From contig JAUVHP010000012.1 of the NCBI GenBank assembly GCA_030593225.1, forward strand, positions 1-17,660: a stretch of DNA of 17,660 nucleotides, in the 5' to 3' direction. A model generated the notes under the pieces. It did no database searches. It was not told the DNA's origin and worked only from the letters and a program-made list of their open reading frames with translations. This document shows positions 1 to 6,331 of this stretch, piece after piece (the stretch's first letter is position 1; every line of letters starts with the position of its first letter). The position numbers were made by a program, and so were the translations under genes. The stretch is from an archaeon. Its GTDB lineage: Archaea > Nanobdellota > Nanobdellia > Pacearchaeales > GW2011-AR1.

Positions 1-62
1 AGAACTTGTGGAGCATTCTCTGGTGTTTTGTTAAGTCTTGTTCTCGTATTTTTTGTTTCCAT
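1..62 (-). CDS. IsrB-like nuclease, N-terminal fragment (second copy, runs off the window)
   Basis: Starts at the ATG at 62 and is open to the window edge, giving METKNTRTRLNKTPENAPQV. This aligns with the start of the complete isrB at 8199-9437, sharing the pattern T-R-x-x-LNKTP-x-x-AP. An in-frame TAA lies five codons upstream, so this ATG, or one further in, is the start. The DNA just upstream carries the same 20-base hairpin and a similar TTGACTAGC block as the complete copy. Only 20 residues are visible, so I cannot tell whether the gene is intact, or whether it is IsrB or its HNH-containing relative IscB. The copies differ at many positions, so this is a diverged relative and not a recent duplicate. 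Confidence 0.7.
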   Translation of the reverse strand, partial: METKNTRTRLNKTPENAPQV

Positions 63-113
63 TTTTTTGTTTCTTTAGGCTAGTCAACTCTTAGTTCCTA
101 ACATCATTGGAAG

Positions 114-133
114 CCCACTACTTTAGTGGTGGG
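114..133 (-). repeat. Subterminal hairpin of the left IS element
   Basis: The 20-base sequence is identical to 9490-9509. On the minus strand CCACTA and TAGTGG can pair as a six-base stem around AAG, or CCCAC can pair with GTGGG. Such hairpins are what the single-strand transposase TnpA recognises in this superfamily; no tnpA is present in the window. The hairpin also supplies the stop codon of the neighbouring 123-386 gene. Confidence 0.75.
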
Positions 134-386
134 TAATTGACCTACCTTGTTGTATTAATTTAATAAGTTCTTCAAAATCACATTTTTCAAAAACTCCTTC
201 ATAAGTCCAATCGTCTGCATTATCTAATTTGTATTTTTCTTTTATGTGGGCTTCTAAAGCTTTAGTGTATTTATCCATTTCTTGTTCTGCTTTCTGAGCT
301 AAGTGCAATAAAGCTATCCCTATCAAATCTTTCTTGATTTCTTTTTTACTTACTATTTTTTTTGTTGATTTATTTTTCTTTAACAT
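123..386 (-). CDS. Hypothetical helical protein with an IS-derived tail
   Basis: 87 residues, not recognised. The start is the ATG at 386, because GGAGGT sits five bases upstream of it; the longer open frame from 404 would place that Shine-Dalgarno inside the gene. The sequence is lysine-rich at the start and otherwise predicted helical (for example IALLHLAQKAEQEMDKY). The last seven residues, GRSITHH, and the stop codon are encoded by the left end and hairpin of the adjacent IS element. The original C-terminus was therefore probably cut off or replaced on insertion. It lies downstream of 416-625 and could share that gene's promoter. Confidence 0.7.
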   Translation of the reverse strand: MLKKNKSTKKIVSKKEIKKDLIGIALLHLAQKAEQEMDKYTKALEAHIKEKYKLDNADDWTYEGVFEKCDFEELIKLIQQGRSITHH

Positions 387-415
387 TTTTACCTCCAATA
401 GCATTTAGTTTGGAA

Positions 416-625
416 TTATTTTATTAATTTTGAAAATCCACATTTGTTACATATTTCTCTAATTATCTTTTCTGCCTTAGACTTTTTACCGAATGGATAA
501 TTTCTTCTTGTTCTTTTTTTCATGAGACCTTCTCTGCAATTAGGACATGGTTTTGGTTTAGACTGTATATATCGTGACTTTTTGTTAAATCTCCCCTGAT
601 TATTATTTTGCTTAGAATTTACCAT
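416..625 (-). CDS. Small basic zinc-ribbon protein
   Basis: 69 residues, very rich in Lys and Arg. Two CxxC pairs (CPNC and CNKC), about 30 residues apart, form a likely four-cysteine zinc ribbon. The basic content suggests nucleic-acid binding, but no family was recognised. The ATG at 625 has no Shine-Dalgarno; instead the TATA box TTTAAATA is centred about 25 bases upstream, so a leaderless transcript starting at or next to the ATG is expected. It ends in GFSKLIK. Confidence 0.72.
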   Translation of the reverse strand: MVNSKQNNNQGRFNKKSRYIQSKPKPCPNCREGLMKKRTRRNYPFGKKSKAEKIIREICNKCGFSKLIK

Positions 626-646
626 GGTTTATAGTAGTGAATACCT

Positions 647-654
647 TATTTAAA
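647..654 (-). promoter_or_regulatory. Archaeal TATA box (TTTAAATA) for 416-625
   Basis: The minus strand reads TTTAAATA, matching the archaeal box-A consensus. Its centre is 25-26 bases upstream of the ATG at 625, the usual distance from TATA centre to transcription start, so the transcript would be leaderless. It lies in one of the few real gaps between genes (626-676). This is one of two such promoters in the window. Confidence 0.65.
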
Positions 655-676
655 TGTTTTGCTTGCTTTCACGCCT

Positions 677-946
677 TCACAGTTTCTTTAGAATTTTCAA
701 TTTACGAAGGTGTTTTTCTTTTTGATTATTAGTCATATTAAAAAGTCTTTTATATTCTTCTTTAATCTCTTTGGTTTTTATATCAATACTTTTTATTTCT
801 TTAATAAGACATTTTTCACAAATATACTCTGGATGTGCTCTCATATGGTTCTTTTTACCCCTTATTTCCAACCTATTTATATAATTATTACACTTAACAC
901 ATCTAGCTCTTTTAGAGCTACCAGTTATTTCTATTTCATCTACCAT
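677..946 (-). CDS. Zinc-binding protein with two CxxC motifs
   Basis: 89 residues from the ATG at 946, which overlaps the TGA of the upstream gene by one base (TGATG). A TTG one codon earlier is possible but less likely. CVKC and CEKC are separated by about 25 residues and form a probable zinc site; a long charged helix follows. The tail KLKILKKL matches the C-terminal motif shared by many neighbours. Possibly a paralogue of other zinc proteins here; function unknown. Confidence 0.68.
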   Translation of the reverse strand: MVDEIEITGSSKRARCVKCNNYINRLEIRGKKNHMRAHPEYICEKCLIKEIKSIDIKTKEIKEEYKRLFNMTNNQKEKHLRKLKILKKL

Positions 947-1311
947 CAAAGTTTATCCATTATTTTATATTTAATTGGTATTTTACCATCACTAAGTTTT
1001 ATTTTAAATTTTGCACCTATTTCCTTGATTACTGGTTCAACCTCTTCAAATATTTTATAACTTAATTTATTGCTAAAACTAAATAATTTTTCTTTTGTGT
1101 TAATATCTTCAACATAATATATTGCACTAATTTCTGTTTTATATTTAAATAATAATTTTTTAACTTCAAATAATCGTGGATAACCCAAACTATATTTCAT
1201 AACAAATGGTATTCCAATTTTTTCAGCTTCTTTATTGAAATCAAACACCATTTTATTAATATTATGTTGTTCTTTAAATTCTTCATCTAATTCTATATTT
1301 TCGATTGTCAT
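946..1311 (-). CDS. Hypothetical protein, tandem paralogue of 1308-1700
   Basis: 121 residues. It aligns along its length with the next gene upstream. Shared features are an N-terminal M-x-IE-x-x-ELD, a central x-YP-x-L segment followed by K-x-x-x-KYK, and an almost identical end, GKIPIKYKIMDKL against GKIPIKYKILKKLS. No cysteine pairs. The start overlaps the upstream TGA by four bases (ATGA), indicating translational coupling. Mixed alpha/beta appearance; not recognised. Confidence 0.72.
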   Translation of the reverse strand: MTIENIELDEEFKEQHNINKMVFDFNKEAEKIGIPFVMKYSLGYPRLFEVKKLLFKYKTEISAIYYVEDINTKEKLFSFSNKLSYKIFEEVEPVIKEIGAKFKIKLSDGKIPIKYKIMDKL

Positions 1312-1700
1312 GATAATTTTTTAAGTATTTTATATTTAATTGGTATTTTACCTTTATTTATTTCTATTTCAAATTTTGATTTTATATTTAATATTATTTG
1401 TTCTATATCTTTAAAAATTTCTGAACTTATGCCGCTACAAAAACTAAATATACCTTCTTCAGATAAATAAACTTGTTCAATTTCTCTATAGTCAGTTAAA
1501 AATAAGAATTTATATTTCTTCATTAGATGAGGGTATTTTGTGTGTAACAATCTTATTCTATAAGGCGAATTTATTTCTACTGCTTTATCATTAAATTCTC
1601 TAATAAGTTTTGTTTTTTTCTTCATATCAAAAACTTTTTTCTTATCTATTTCTAATTTGTTTTTCAATTGAATATCTAATTCTACTTTTTCGATTACCAT
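1308..1700 (-). CDS. Hypothetical protein, tandem paralogue of 946-1311
   Basis: 130 residues. Compared with its paralogue it has extra residues near the N-terminus (KKKVFDMKKKTK region). The last 20 residues are nearly the same in both, which suggests the C-terminal part is the constrained part. Only a weak ribosome-binding site is visible upstream, after a 70-base gap (1701-1770) that contains a short C-rich tract but no clear promoter. Function unknown. Confidence 0.72.
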   Translation of the reverse strand: MVIEKVELDIQLKNKLEIDKKKVFDMKKKTKLIREFNDKAVEINSPYRIRLLHTKYPHLMKKYKFLFLTDYREIEQVYLSEEGIFSFCSGISSEIFKDIEQIILNIKSKFEIEINKGKIPIKYKILKKLS

Positions 1701-1770
1701 TTTTAATTAAAAGGAAAATGGGGGCTGGGTCTTACAAAATATGCTATAATCAATCAATAATCAACGTTGC

Positions 1771-2160
1771 CTAAACTATATTGAATGAGACTACTCCGAC
1801 AAGCAGACATACCAACACTTTTACTCCCATTTTCCTGAATATTTGATTTTTGTTTCTTTTATATTTATAATTTGTCTTTCTTTTTACAATTTTTTTTAAT
1901 ATAATTTCGTCTAACTCTTCTTTTGGAGTTAGTTTTTTAAGAGTCTTTATCCTATTTAATATACCGAATATTTCACTATGTGCTTCATGCATATATTCTT
2001 TATTGAACAATTTTTTAATTTTATCTATTATTTTTGGTTTGCATTTTTTACATCTTATAACTTTTTCATTATTATCTATGAAGTAAATCCACCACCCTAT
2101 TTTTAGAAGTTTCTTATGTCTTCCAGTATCTTCTTTCCCACAAATACATTTAATTTTCAT
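1771..2160 (-). CDS. Zinc-binding protein with a C-terminal membrane anchor
   Basis: 129 residues. The N-terminus holds cysteines at about 5, 7, 37 and 40 (CICGK, CKKC), a probable zinc site enclosing a WWIYF stretch. A charged, helical middle follows, and the final 17 residues (VKVLVCLLVGVVSFNIV) are hydrophobic enough to span a membrane. That order is typical of a tail-anchored protein with a cytoplasmic zinc domain. Not assigned to a family. Confidence 0.68.
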   Translation of the reverse strand: MKIKCICGKEDTGRHKKLLKIGWWIYFIDNNEKVIRCKKCKPKIIDKIKKLFNKEYMHEAHSEIFGILNRIKTLKKLTPKEELDEIILKKIVKRKTNYKYKRNKNQIFRKMGVKVLVCLLVGVVSFNIV

Positions 2161-2189
2161 AGTTTCTATAATATTAATTTCTTTTTTAT

Positions 2190-2462
2190 TTATCGCAATC
2201 CATCTATTATCATACTTTTTAACATACTATTTTTAATTAATTTTTTTAATTCTTTAACTACCTTAATCTGTAGATATCCTTGTTTTTCTATTTTGTTTTT
2301 ACAATCATTACATACATAAATTGAAAATACTCCCACACATTTAGGTTTTTCCTTATATTCTTCATATTTTTCTTTCCCATAGTCTCCAAGATGAATGCCT
2401 ATATCAACACCAACATTTATAACATCACCAATATAATTTCTTTCACACATTTCACATTCCAT
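2190..2462 (-). CDS. Zinc-ribbon protein
   Basis: 90 residues, starting at the ATG at 2462 (MECEMCERN). A start at 2510 would overlap the upstream gene by 59 bases and add a low-complexity leader, so I reject it. CEMC near the N-terminus and CNDC near residue 50 form the likely zinc site. The end, SMIIDGLR, resembles the shared tail motif. It overlaps the upstream stop by 11 bases. Probably related to the two zinc genes immediately upstream. Confidence 0.68.
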   Translation of the reverse strand: MECEMCERNYIGDVINVGVDIGIHLGDYGKEKYEEYKEKPKCVGVFSIYVCNDCKNKIEKQGYLQIKVVKELKKLIKNSMLKSMIIDGLR

Positions 2463-2775
2463 TATTAGTCTCCGTGATCTCATCATATTCAATATCATCA
2501 AGTTTATCAAGTATTAAGTTTTTATTTAAATATTCTATAATTTTTTTAACCATGTCTTCATTATCATTAAATTCTCTCCAAAATCCCCTACCTCTATCTA
2601 TACCTATTCTACTCAATCTTAAGTGACAATCATTGCATAAATTAAGATGGATTGTACCAACACCTTTTTCTTTTGTACATTCTCTACATATATCTGATTT
2701 ACAAATGGGGCAAATATTATCAGCTATAACTCTTTCACATTTGTCACAAATAATAATCTTATTTTTTTCTACCAT
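2452..2775 (-). CDS. Multi-CxxC zinc finger protein, paralogue of 2777-3034
   Basis: 107 residues with CDKC, CPIC, CREC and CNDC in order, enough ligands for two zinc ions in a B-box or RING-like cross-brace. The start MVEKN and the spacing through DICRECTK match the next gene upstream (MVEKN, then DICAYCGK). Its ILDKLDDI segment corresponds to the shared tail motif but continues about 15 residues further. Such folds usually bind protein or nucleic acid; no specific role can be assigned. Confidence 0.72.
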   Translation of the reverse strand: MVEKNKIIICDKCERVIADNICPICKSDICRECTKEKGVGTIHLNLCNDCHLRLSRIGIDRGRGFWREFNDNEDMVKKIIEYLNKNLILDKLDDIEYDEITETNNGM

Positions 2776-2776
2776 A

Positions 2777-3034
2777 TTATTTTAATTTCTCGATTATATC
2801 TCCTTTTTTCATTTTTTCTATTATATTTTTTTTAATATCATCTAAAATATCTTTCTCATATTGGTGATTTAAACATTTTTTACAGAAAGAGATTTCTATC
2901 TTATTAACATTACTAAGGCTTATATTCCATCTCTTCCCACAATATGCACATATATCTTTATTACATACTTCACAAATCCATTTTGCAATTCTTTCTTTGC
3001 AAACATCACAAATATTTACATTTTTTTCTACCAT
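2777..3034 (-). CDS. Multi-CxxC zinc finger protein, paralogue of 2452-2775
   Basis: 85 residues with CDVC, CEVC, CAYC and CKKC, arranged as in the neighbouring paralogue, so probably two zinc sites. The start MVEKNVNICDVC aligns with MVEKNKIIICDKC next door. It ends in KKGDIIEKLK, a clear example of the C-terminal tail motif. A local gene duplication is the simplest explanation for the pair. Confidence 0.72.
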   Translation of the reverse strand: MVEKNVNICDVCKERIAKWICEVCNKDICAYCGKRWNISLSNVNKIEISFCKKCLNHQYEKDILDDIKKNIIEKMKKGDIIEKLK

Positions 3035-3035
3035 T

Positions 3036-3362
3036 TTACATTAGTTTAGATAAATTATTTTTCATAAATTTCTTGTCTAGTGATACTAGACTACTTTTAC
3101 ATTTAGGGCAAAAGAAGAATTCTTCATAATCTTTATTTTTTACCATAAGACAATTCATTTTATTTTCCATATCTCTTGAATAATTAATTTTCCACATACC
3201 AGTTCTTTCATTTTGTTTTGTAAAGTTTTTTAATAAGTCTCTATGTCCACAATTCTTACATTCAAGTACTAATGTTAATAAATCTTCTTCATCAATATTT
3301 CTGTGTCCTTTCATAAGTCCTTTAAGAGTTATTATTTCTTCTTCAGTTTCATCTTTTTCCAT
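3036..3362 (-). CDS. Zinc-ribbon protein
   Basis: 108 residues. An acidic N-terminus is followed by CKNC, and after about 45 residues by CPKC, a probable zinc ribbon with a long insert. GGAG lies nine bases before the ATG at 3362, inside the end of the upstream gene, which it overlaps by 14 bases. The C-terminus KNNLSKLM is a weak match to the shared tail. Family not recognised. Confidence 0.68.
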   Translation of the reverse strand: MEKDETEEEIITLKGLMKGHRNIDEEDLLTLVLECKNCGHRDLLKNFTKQNERTGMWKINYSRDMENKMNCLMVKNKDYEEFFFCPKCKSSLVSLDKKFMKNNLSKLM

Positions 3363-3681
3363 TTTCTTTCTCCAATTTTAGATTCAATATGTTTTTTAAA
3401 TCATCAAATTTATATTCTCCCCAAGACTTTTCTATACAATCAGCATTTTTCGGATTTTCAACATTAATTATAACTCTATCTCTAATCTTTATAGCATTGT
3501 ATGAATTACAAAATGGGCATTTATCTTTTAGTCTTAGTATGCAATTAGATAAGTCATTAAACATAACATTGCTTCCAATTTCAAAGTTTATTAAATCGCA
3601 TTCACCTAATATTTTTGTTTGAGAGATTGTATTCTTTTTACATTTATGACATCTTATACTAACAGTATCAACACCTCCCAT
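3349..3681 (-). CDS. Zinc-ribbon protein
   Basis: 110 residues. CHKC near the start and CPFC around residue 55 give a four-cysteine zinc site; single cysteines between and after may not take part. The start at 3681 follows the upstream stop by one base. A GGGAGG lies just inside the ATG, but no later in-frame start uses it, so the ATG is kept. It contains ILNLKL near the C-terminus, loosely like the shared tail. Function unknown. Confidence 0.65.
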   Translation of the reverse strand: MGGVDTVSIRCHKCKKNTISQTKILGECDLINFEIGSNVMFNDLSNCILRLKDKCPFCNSYNAIKIRDRVIINVENPKNADCIEKSWGEYKFDDLKNILNLKLEKENGKR

Positions 3682-3682
3682 T

Positions 3683-4117
3683 TTATTTAAATTCTTTATA
3701 GATTATTATTCCACGTTTGTCGCCACGAGATGCTATAAGTATCTTACTGAAAATATTCTTAGATAATAACCATTTTGCTTTTTTCTTTTCCTCTTTTTTT
3801 AAATTTCCATTCATTTTTGACTCAACACCTATTACTTTATAATCATCAAAAACTTGCTTTATGTCTTTATCAAAAATTCCTCTTTTGTATCTAAATGCTA
3901 TGAAGTCAGGAAATCCAGTTCCGATTACCATTATTTTACTAAAAGGATTATATTTTCTTTTTGCTGGAACCAATTTATCTTTTTCTAAATCAACATTGTT
4001 TGACCATTTGTCTACAATCCACCCCTTACTTTCTAAATCCTTTCTAATTTTTAATTCGAATCGAGTCCCAGCAGCCTTAGATTTTTTACCTCTAATTACA
4101 TTTTTTTCTTTTTTCAT
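3683..4117 (-). CDS. PD-(D/E)XK nuclease, Holliday-junction-resolvase or VRR-NUC like
   Basis: 144 residues. The layout fits the restriction-endonuclease fold: a helix with GTRFELKIRKDLESKGW (Glu21), then GFPDFIAF (Asp71), then IGVESK (Glu99-x-Lys101), and a later helix leading to IFSKILIASR. Archaeal Hjc resolvases and phage VRR-NUC enzymes share this E...PD...ExK order and cut branched or replicating DNA. An insertion around residues 45-65 separates Glu21 from Asp71 more than usual. Nuclease class is well supported by motifs; the exact substrate is inference. ATGA overlap with the upstream membrane gene. Confidence 0.7.
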   Translation of the reverse strand: MKKEKNVIRGKKSKAAGTRFELKIRKDLESKGWIVDKWSNNVDLEKDKLVPAKRKYNPFSKIMVIGTGFPDFIAFRYKRGIFDKDIKQVFDDYKVIGVESKMNGNLKKEEKKKAKWLLSKNIFSKILIASRGDKRGIIIYKEFK

Positions 4118-4635
4118 AATCTCATTAATATCATCTTCCTTTTAATATCTTCTATTTTATCTTCTTTTTTTATGTCTTCTTCTAAAAAATTGCCTAAATT
4201 TTCAAGATATTTCAATCTATAATTTTTCTCTAATATCTCTATGAATAATCCCCTATTCCCCCAATAATTATCTTCATATCTATTATCAAGATATATTGTA
4301 CTATCAATCTTTATACCAATAGGTGCATCAAATGATAACCAACTCTTTCTCTTATAAAATGATACTTTTTTATCTCCATAAATAAACACATTATTCTTGA
4401 AAAACTTTTTATTTAATTTTATGGTCATTAAATTCCATAAATATAAATATGGATAATCTAAAATACCAATTTTAAATATGCTCAATATAATTATTGCAAT
4501 ATAAAAAGATTTTGAACTTATATCTCCAAGAATATATAATCTTAATAAATATCCAGCGATAAGAACAAAAACAGTTATTTTTAGTTCTCCTATAAAGAAT
4601 TTATGATTCAATATACCATGAAATAAAGATATCAT
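4114..4635 (-). CDS. Membrane protein with two N-terminal transmembrane helices
   Basis: 173 residues. Hydrophobic segments at about 17-36 and 43-60 form a probable hairpin in the membrane; the remaining 110 residues are soluble, charged and presumably cytoplasmic. No catalytic motif was recognised. It ends in KMILMRL, close to the C-terminal tail of the zinc proteins. Four-base overlaps on both sides couple it to the HNH endonuclease upstream and the PD-(D/E)XK nuclease downstream. Confidence 0.68.
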   Translation of the reverse strand: MISLFHGILNHKFFIGELKITVFVLIAGYLLRLYILGDISSKSFYIAIIILSIFKIGILDYPYLYLWNLMTIKLNKKFFKNNVFIYGDKKVSFYKRKSWLSFDAPIGIKIDSTIYLDNRYEDNYWGNRGLFIEILEKNYRLKYLENLGNFLEEDIKKEDKIEDIKRKMILMRL

Positions 4636-4994
4636 AATCCATCTATTTTATAGAATATTACATCTACTTTAATATCCTCAATTCTTTTTTTTAGATTTTC
4701 TATATATTTTTCCATTGTTATTCCTTTTCCATATTTTTCAGTATCTTCAAGAGTATGGATCAATAATTTTTTCTTTAACTCTTTTTTATGGAATTTTCTG
4801 TGACATTTATTACAAAGAATTTCTACATTCTCCATACCGATTTCATACTTTTTATGGTGTATTGTTAAGTCTTTTATTGAGTCACACTGATTGCATTTGT
4901 TATCAAATTTCTCATGTATTTCGTCTCTATGTCTTTTAGCCCACTTTCTTACTTGGGCATGTTGTTTATGCCTATTTAATTTTTTAATTGTCAT
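4632..4994 (-). CDS. HNH endonuclease
   Basis: 120 residues with a clear HNH module: CNQC (34, 37), LTIHH (46-47), EN (55-56) and CNKCHRKFH (61-69). The four cysteines hold a structural zinc; His46 or His47, Asn56 and the final histidines form the metal-dependent DNA-cutting site. The N-terminal segment is basic (RHKQHAQVRKWAKRHR) and probably contacts DNA. Free-standing HNH enzymes of this size are common in viruses and mobile elements, as homing-type nucleases or packaging partners; which applies here is unknown. Confidence 0.85.
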   Translation of the reverse strand: MTIKKLNRHKQHAQVRKWAKRHRDEIHEKFDNKCNQCDSIKDLTIHHKKYEIGMENVEILCNKCHRKFHKKELKKKLLIHTLEDTEKYGKGITMEKYIENLKKRIEDIKVDVIFYKIDGL

Positions 4995-4995
4995 T

Positions 4996-5223
4996 TTAAA
5001 TTTCTATACAGCAAGCATCACATGTTCTATCAATGAATCTTCCTATTGTTTCTCCATCTTTTGGATCTTCCCTTCCATATTGTGTTATACATCTCCATAT
5101 GTTATCTGCAAATTTATTCATAGCACCATGCTTTTTACAATGAGGAGTTAATCTTCCAGCACCTTCTTTTAATTCTACTAAACTAAAATCTCCATTATCA
5201 AACTCCGAATCTTTTATTATCAT
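4996..5223 (-). CDS. Small CxxHGAMNK-type metal-binding protein
   Basis: 75 residues. HCKKHGAMNK, then IWRC, then CDACC give a Cys/His set suited to one zinc ion. From memory, similar short proteins with a CxxHGAMN...WRC...C pattern occur widely as uncharacterised genes in bacteria, archaea and their viruses; I cannot name a family. It overlaps the upstream gene by four bases. Confidence 0.68.
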   Translation of the reverse strand: MIIKDSEFDNGDFSLVELKEGAGRLTPHCKKHGAMNKFADNIWRCITQYGREDPKDGETIGRFIDRTCDACCIEI

Positions 5224-5633
5224 TTTCTCATTACAAATTCAATAAATTTTTTGGGAGGGCAAAAATTATGTGCTTCACAATAATGAAAAATCATCTCTGG
5301 AAATTTATATTTAACTCCATTTTCCCAATCTGTTAATTCTTTTTCTGAACTACTTGTTGCCCTGTTTTCATAATTTCCTTCATCAATACAAAAGGTACAA
5401 TCGTGATGACCCAAACTACCACAAACAATACCCTCATTCCAAAGTATTCTTAATTTATTTAAAAAATTTTGTGAAACTATTCCTTTTTCATAAGGTTCAG
5501 AAATATCTAAATATCCTAATGCTACAAATTTATATTTTGAGAAATCTGGCATCTCATACCCATTTTCTTTAGCATATTCTTTTAAACTTTCTATTGATTT
5601 CCAATGTTGTTCTTCTACTTCTTTATTATTCAT
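5220..5633 (-). CDS. DUF7919-like conserved protein
   Basis: 137 residues. The order MPDFSKY, LGYLD, LGHHDCTFC, YKFPEMIFHYCEAHNFCPP and FIEFVM matches a widespread uncharacterised family with the pattern PDLSPY...GxLD...H-x-C-x-FC...P-x-x-I-x-HY...H-x-Y-x-PP-x-x-F. I recall it as DUF7919; the name is from memory. Conserved Cys and His suggest a metal site. It starts with ATG at 5633 behind GGAGGT and overlaps the upstream gene by four bases. Biochemical role unknown. Confidence 0.7.
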   Translation of the reverse strand: MNNKEVEEQHWKSIESLKEYAKENGYEMPDFSKYKFVALGYLDISEPYEKGIVSQNFLNKLRILWNEGIVCGSLGHHDCTFCIDEGNYENRATSSSEKELTDWENGVKYKFPEMIFHYCEAHNFCPPKKFIEFVMRK

Positions 5634-5797
5634 TTTTTACCTCCGTTTTTATTTAATTTAATATCTAAACTTTCTAAAATTTCATCCATTACTTTAAGTT
5701 GTCGTTCATGTCTTTCAAGAGCATCTTTGAAAAGTTTTATATCTCTAAAAATCTTATTTCTTGTTTCTATTAAAAACTTTTTATGTTTTTGTTCCAT
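5630..5797 (-). CDS. Small coiled-coil peptide
   Basis: 55 residues, almost entirely helical and charged, with heptad-like spacing (FKDALERHERQLKVMDEI), so probably a short coiled coil. GGAGGT lies ten bases before the ATG at 5797. The C-terminal GGKK is encoded by the Shine-Dalgarno of the next gene, and its TGA overlaps that gene's ATG. Not recognised. Confidence 0.65.
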   Translation of the reverse strand: MEQKHKKFLIETRNKIFRDIKLFKDALERHERQLKVMDEILESLDIKLNKNGGKK

Positions 5798-5817
5798 ATT
5801 TTTATACCTCCTATAAT

Positions 5818-6084
5818 TTAGAATTTTTCTGCAAGTTTAGTTGCAAAACAAGCAGGATTTTCACAATATAATAAATTAGGTTTATTGAAGTCTTCTGAAC
5901 CTTTTGCAATACTACCTAAGTTATTCATTGTCAATTTTTTGCCACAAGTTTCACATTTGGCTTGTTTATTTTCATTATTTAAAATAATCTCTATCTGTAA
6001 TTCTGGAATTATTTTAGCTCTTATATCTAAAAGATTTAAAACTTCCTGTAATTGTTCTTTTTTAAAAGATATTAAATTAACCAT
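5818..6084 (-). CDS. Zinc-binding protein
   Basis: 88 residues from the ATG at 6084 (MVNLISFKKEQ). A start at 6126 would overlap the upstream gene more and lacks a ribosome-binding site, whereas GGAG precedes the chosen one. The N-terminal half is helical; the C-terminal half has CETC and, about 27 residues later, CENPAC, a probable zinc knuckle pair. Family unknown. Confidence 0.66.
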   Translation of the reverse strand: MVNLISFKKEQLQEVLNLLDIRAKIIPELQIEIILNNENKQAKCETCGKKLTMNNLGSIAKGSEDFNKPNLLYCENPACFATKLAEKF

Positions 6085-6331
6085 TTGATTTTTTCTCCAT
6101 ATTATTTTTAGATACCCATTTAACACATTCTCTTTCTCTAAGTTCTACTTGCATTGAATCACAACTTATTTGTATTGCTTGTGTTCCAATTCCTATACCA
6201 ATATATTTACGACATACAGTTTCATACTTTTCACATTTCATCCCTTTATAATTAATATCGCAAATAAACAAAATAAGCATAAAGCCAACAAATATCAATA
6301 GTCCTATCATTATCTTTACTTCTAATCTCAT
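6077..6331 (-). CDS. Single-pass membrane protein
   Basis: 84 residues starting at 6331, where AGGAG precedes an ATGA overlap with the upstream stop. Residues about 7-28 (MIGLLIFVGFMLILFICDI) form one transmembrane helix. The remainder has four cysteines and may lie outside the cell with disulfides. A short signal-anchor protein is the best description; no family recognised. Confidence 0.64.
   Translation of the reverse strand: MRLEVKIMIGLLIFVGFMLILFICDINYKGMKCEKYETVCRKYIGIGIGTQAIQISCDSMQVELRERECVKWVSKNNMEKKSNG

Larger units (their letters stand above)
1..136 (-). mobile_element. Left end of a second IS605-superfamily (isrB/iscB type) element
   Basis: On the minus strand the sequence reads GGTCAA, then TTA, then the hairpin CCCACCACTAAAGTAGTGGG, then a TTGACTAGC block, then the start of an isrB-like gene. 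The complete element at 8213-9512 has the same order and the same GGTCAA flank. IS200/IS605-type elements carry subterminal hairpins and insert next to a short target sequence without target duplication. The right end lies outside the window, so length and integrity are unknown. The inner boundary at 136 is inferred from the shared flank. Confidence 0.65.

Noticed and set aside
710..1060. Open frame of 116 codons on the plus strand, and similar plus-strand frames elsewhere
   Set aside because: They lie opposite well-supported minus-strand genes, give Phe/Ile/Leu/Ser-rich low-complexity proteins expected from the complement of Lys/Asn/Glu-rich genes, and lack ribosome-binding sites.
1701..1770. 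A promoter or structured RNA in the 70-base gap before 1308-1700
   Set aside because: Only a short C-rich stretch and AT-rich runs are visible; no TATA box at the proper distance and no convincing pairing.
2463..2510. Longer start for the 2190-2462 zinc gene (MINLMILNMMRSRR)
   Set aside because: It overlaps the upstream gene extensively and reads low-complexity sequence; MECEMC at 2462 gives a short overlap like other junctions.
4632..4994. HNH gene as the missing HNH domain of the isrB nuclease
   Set aside because: It is a complete stand-alone HNH protein more than 3 kb away in a different gene set, with its own basic N-terminus and none of the inserted-domain flanks of IscB.
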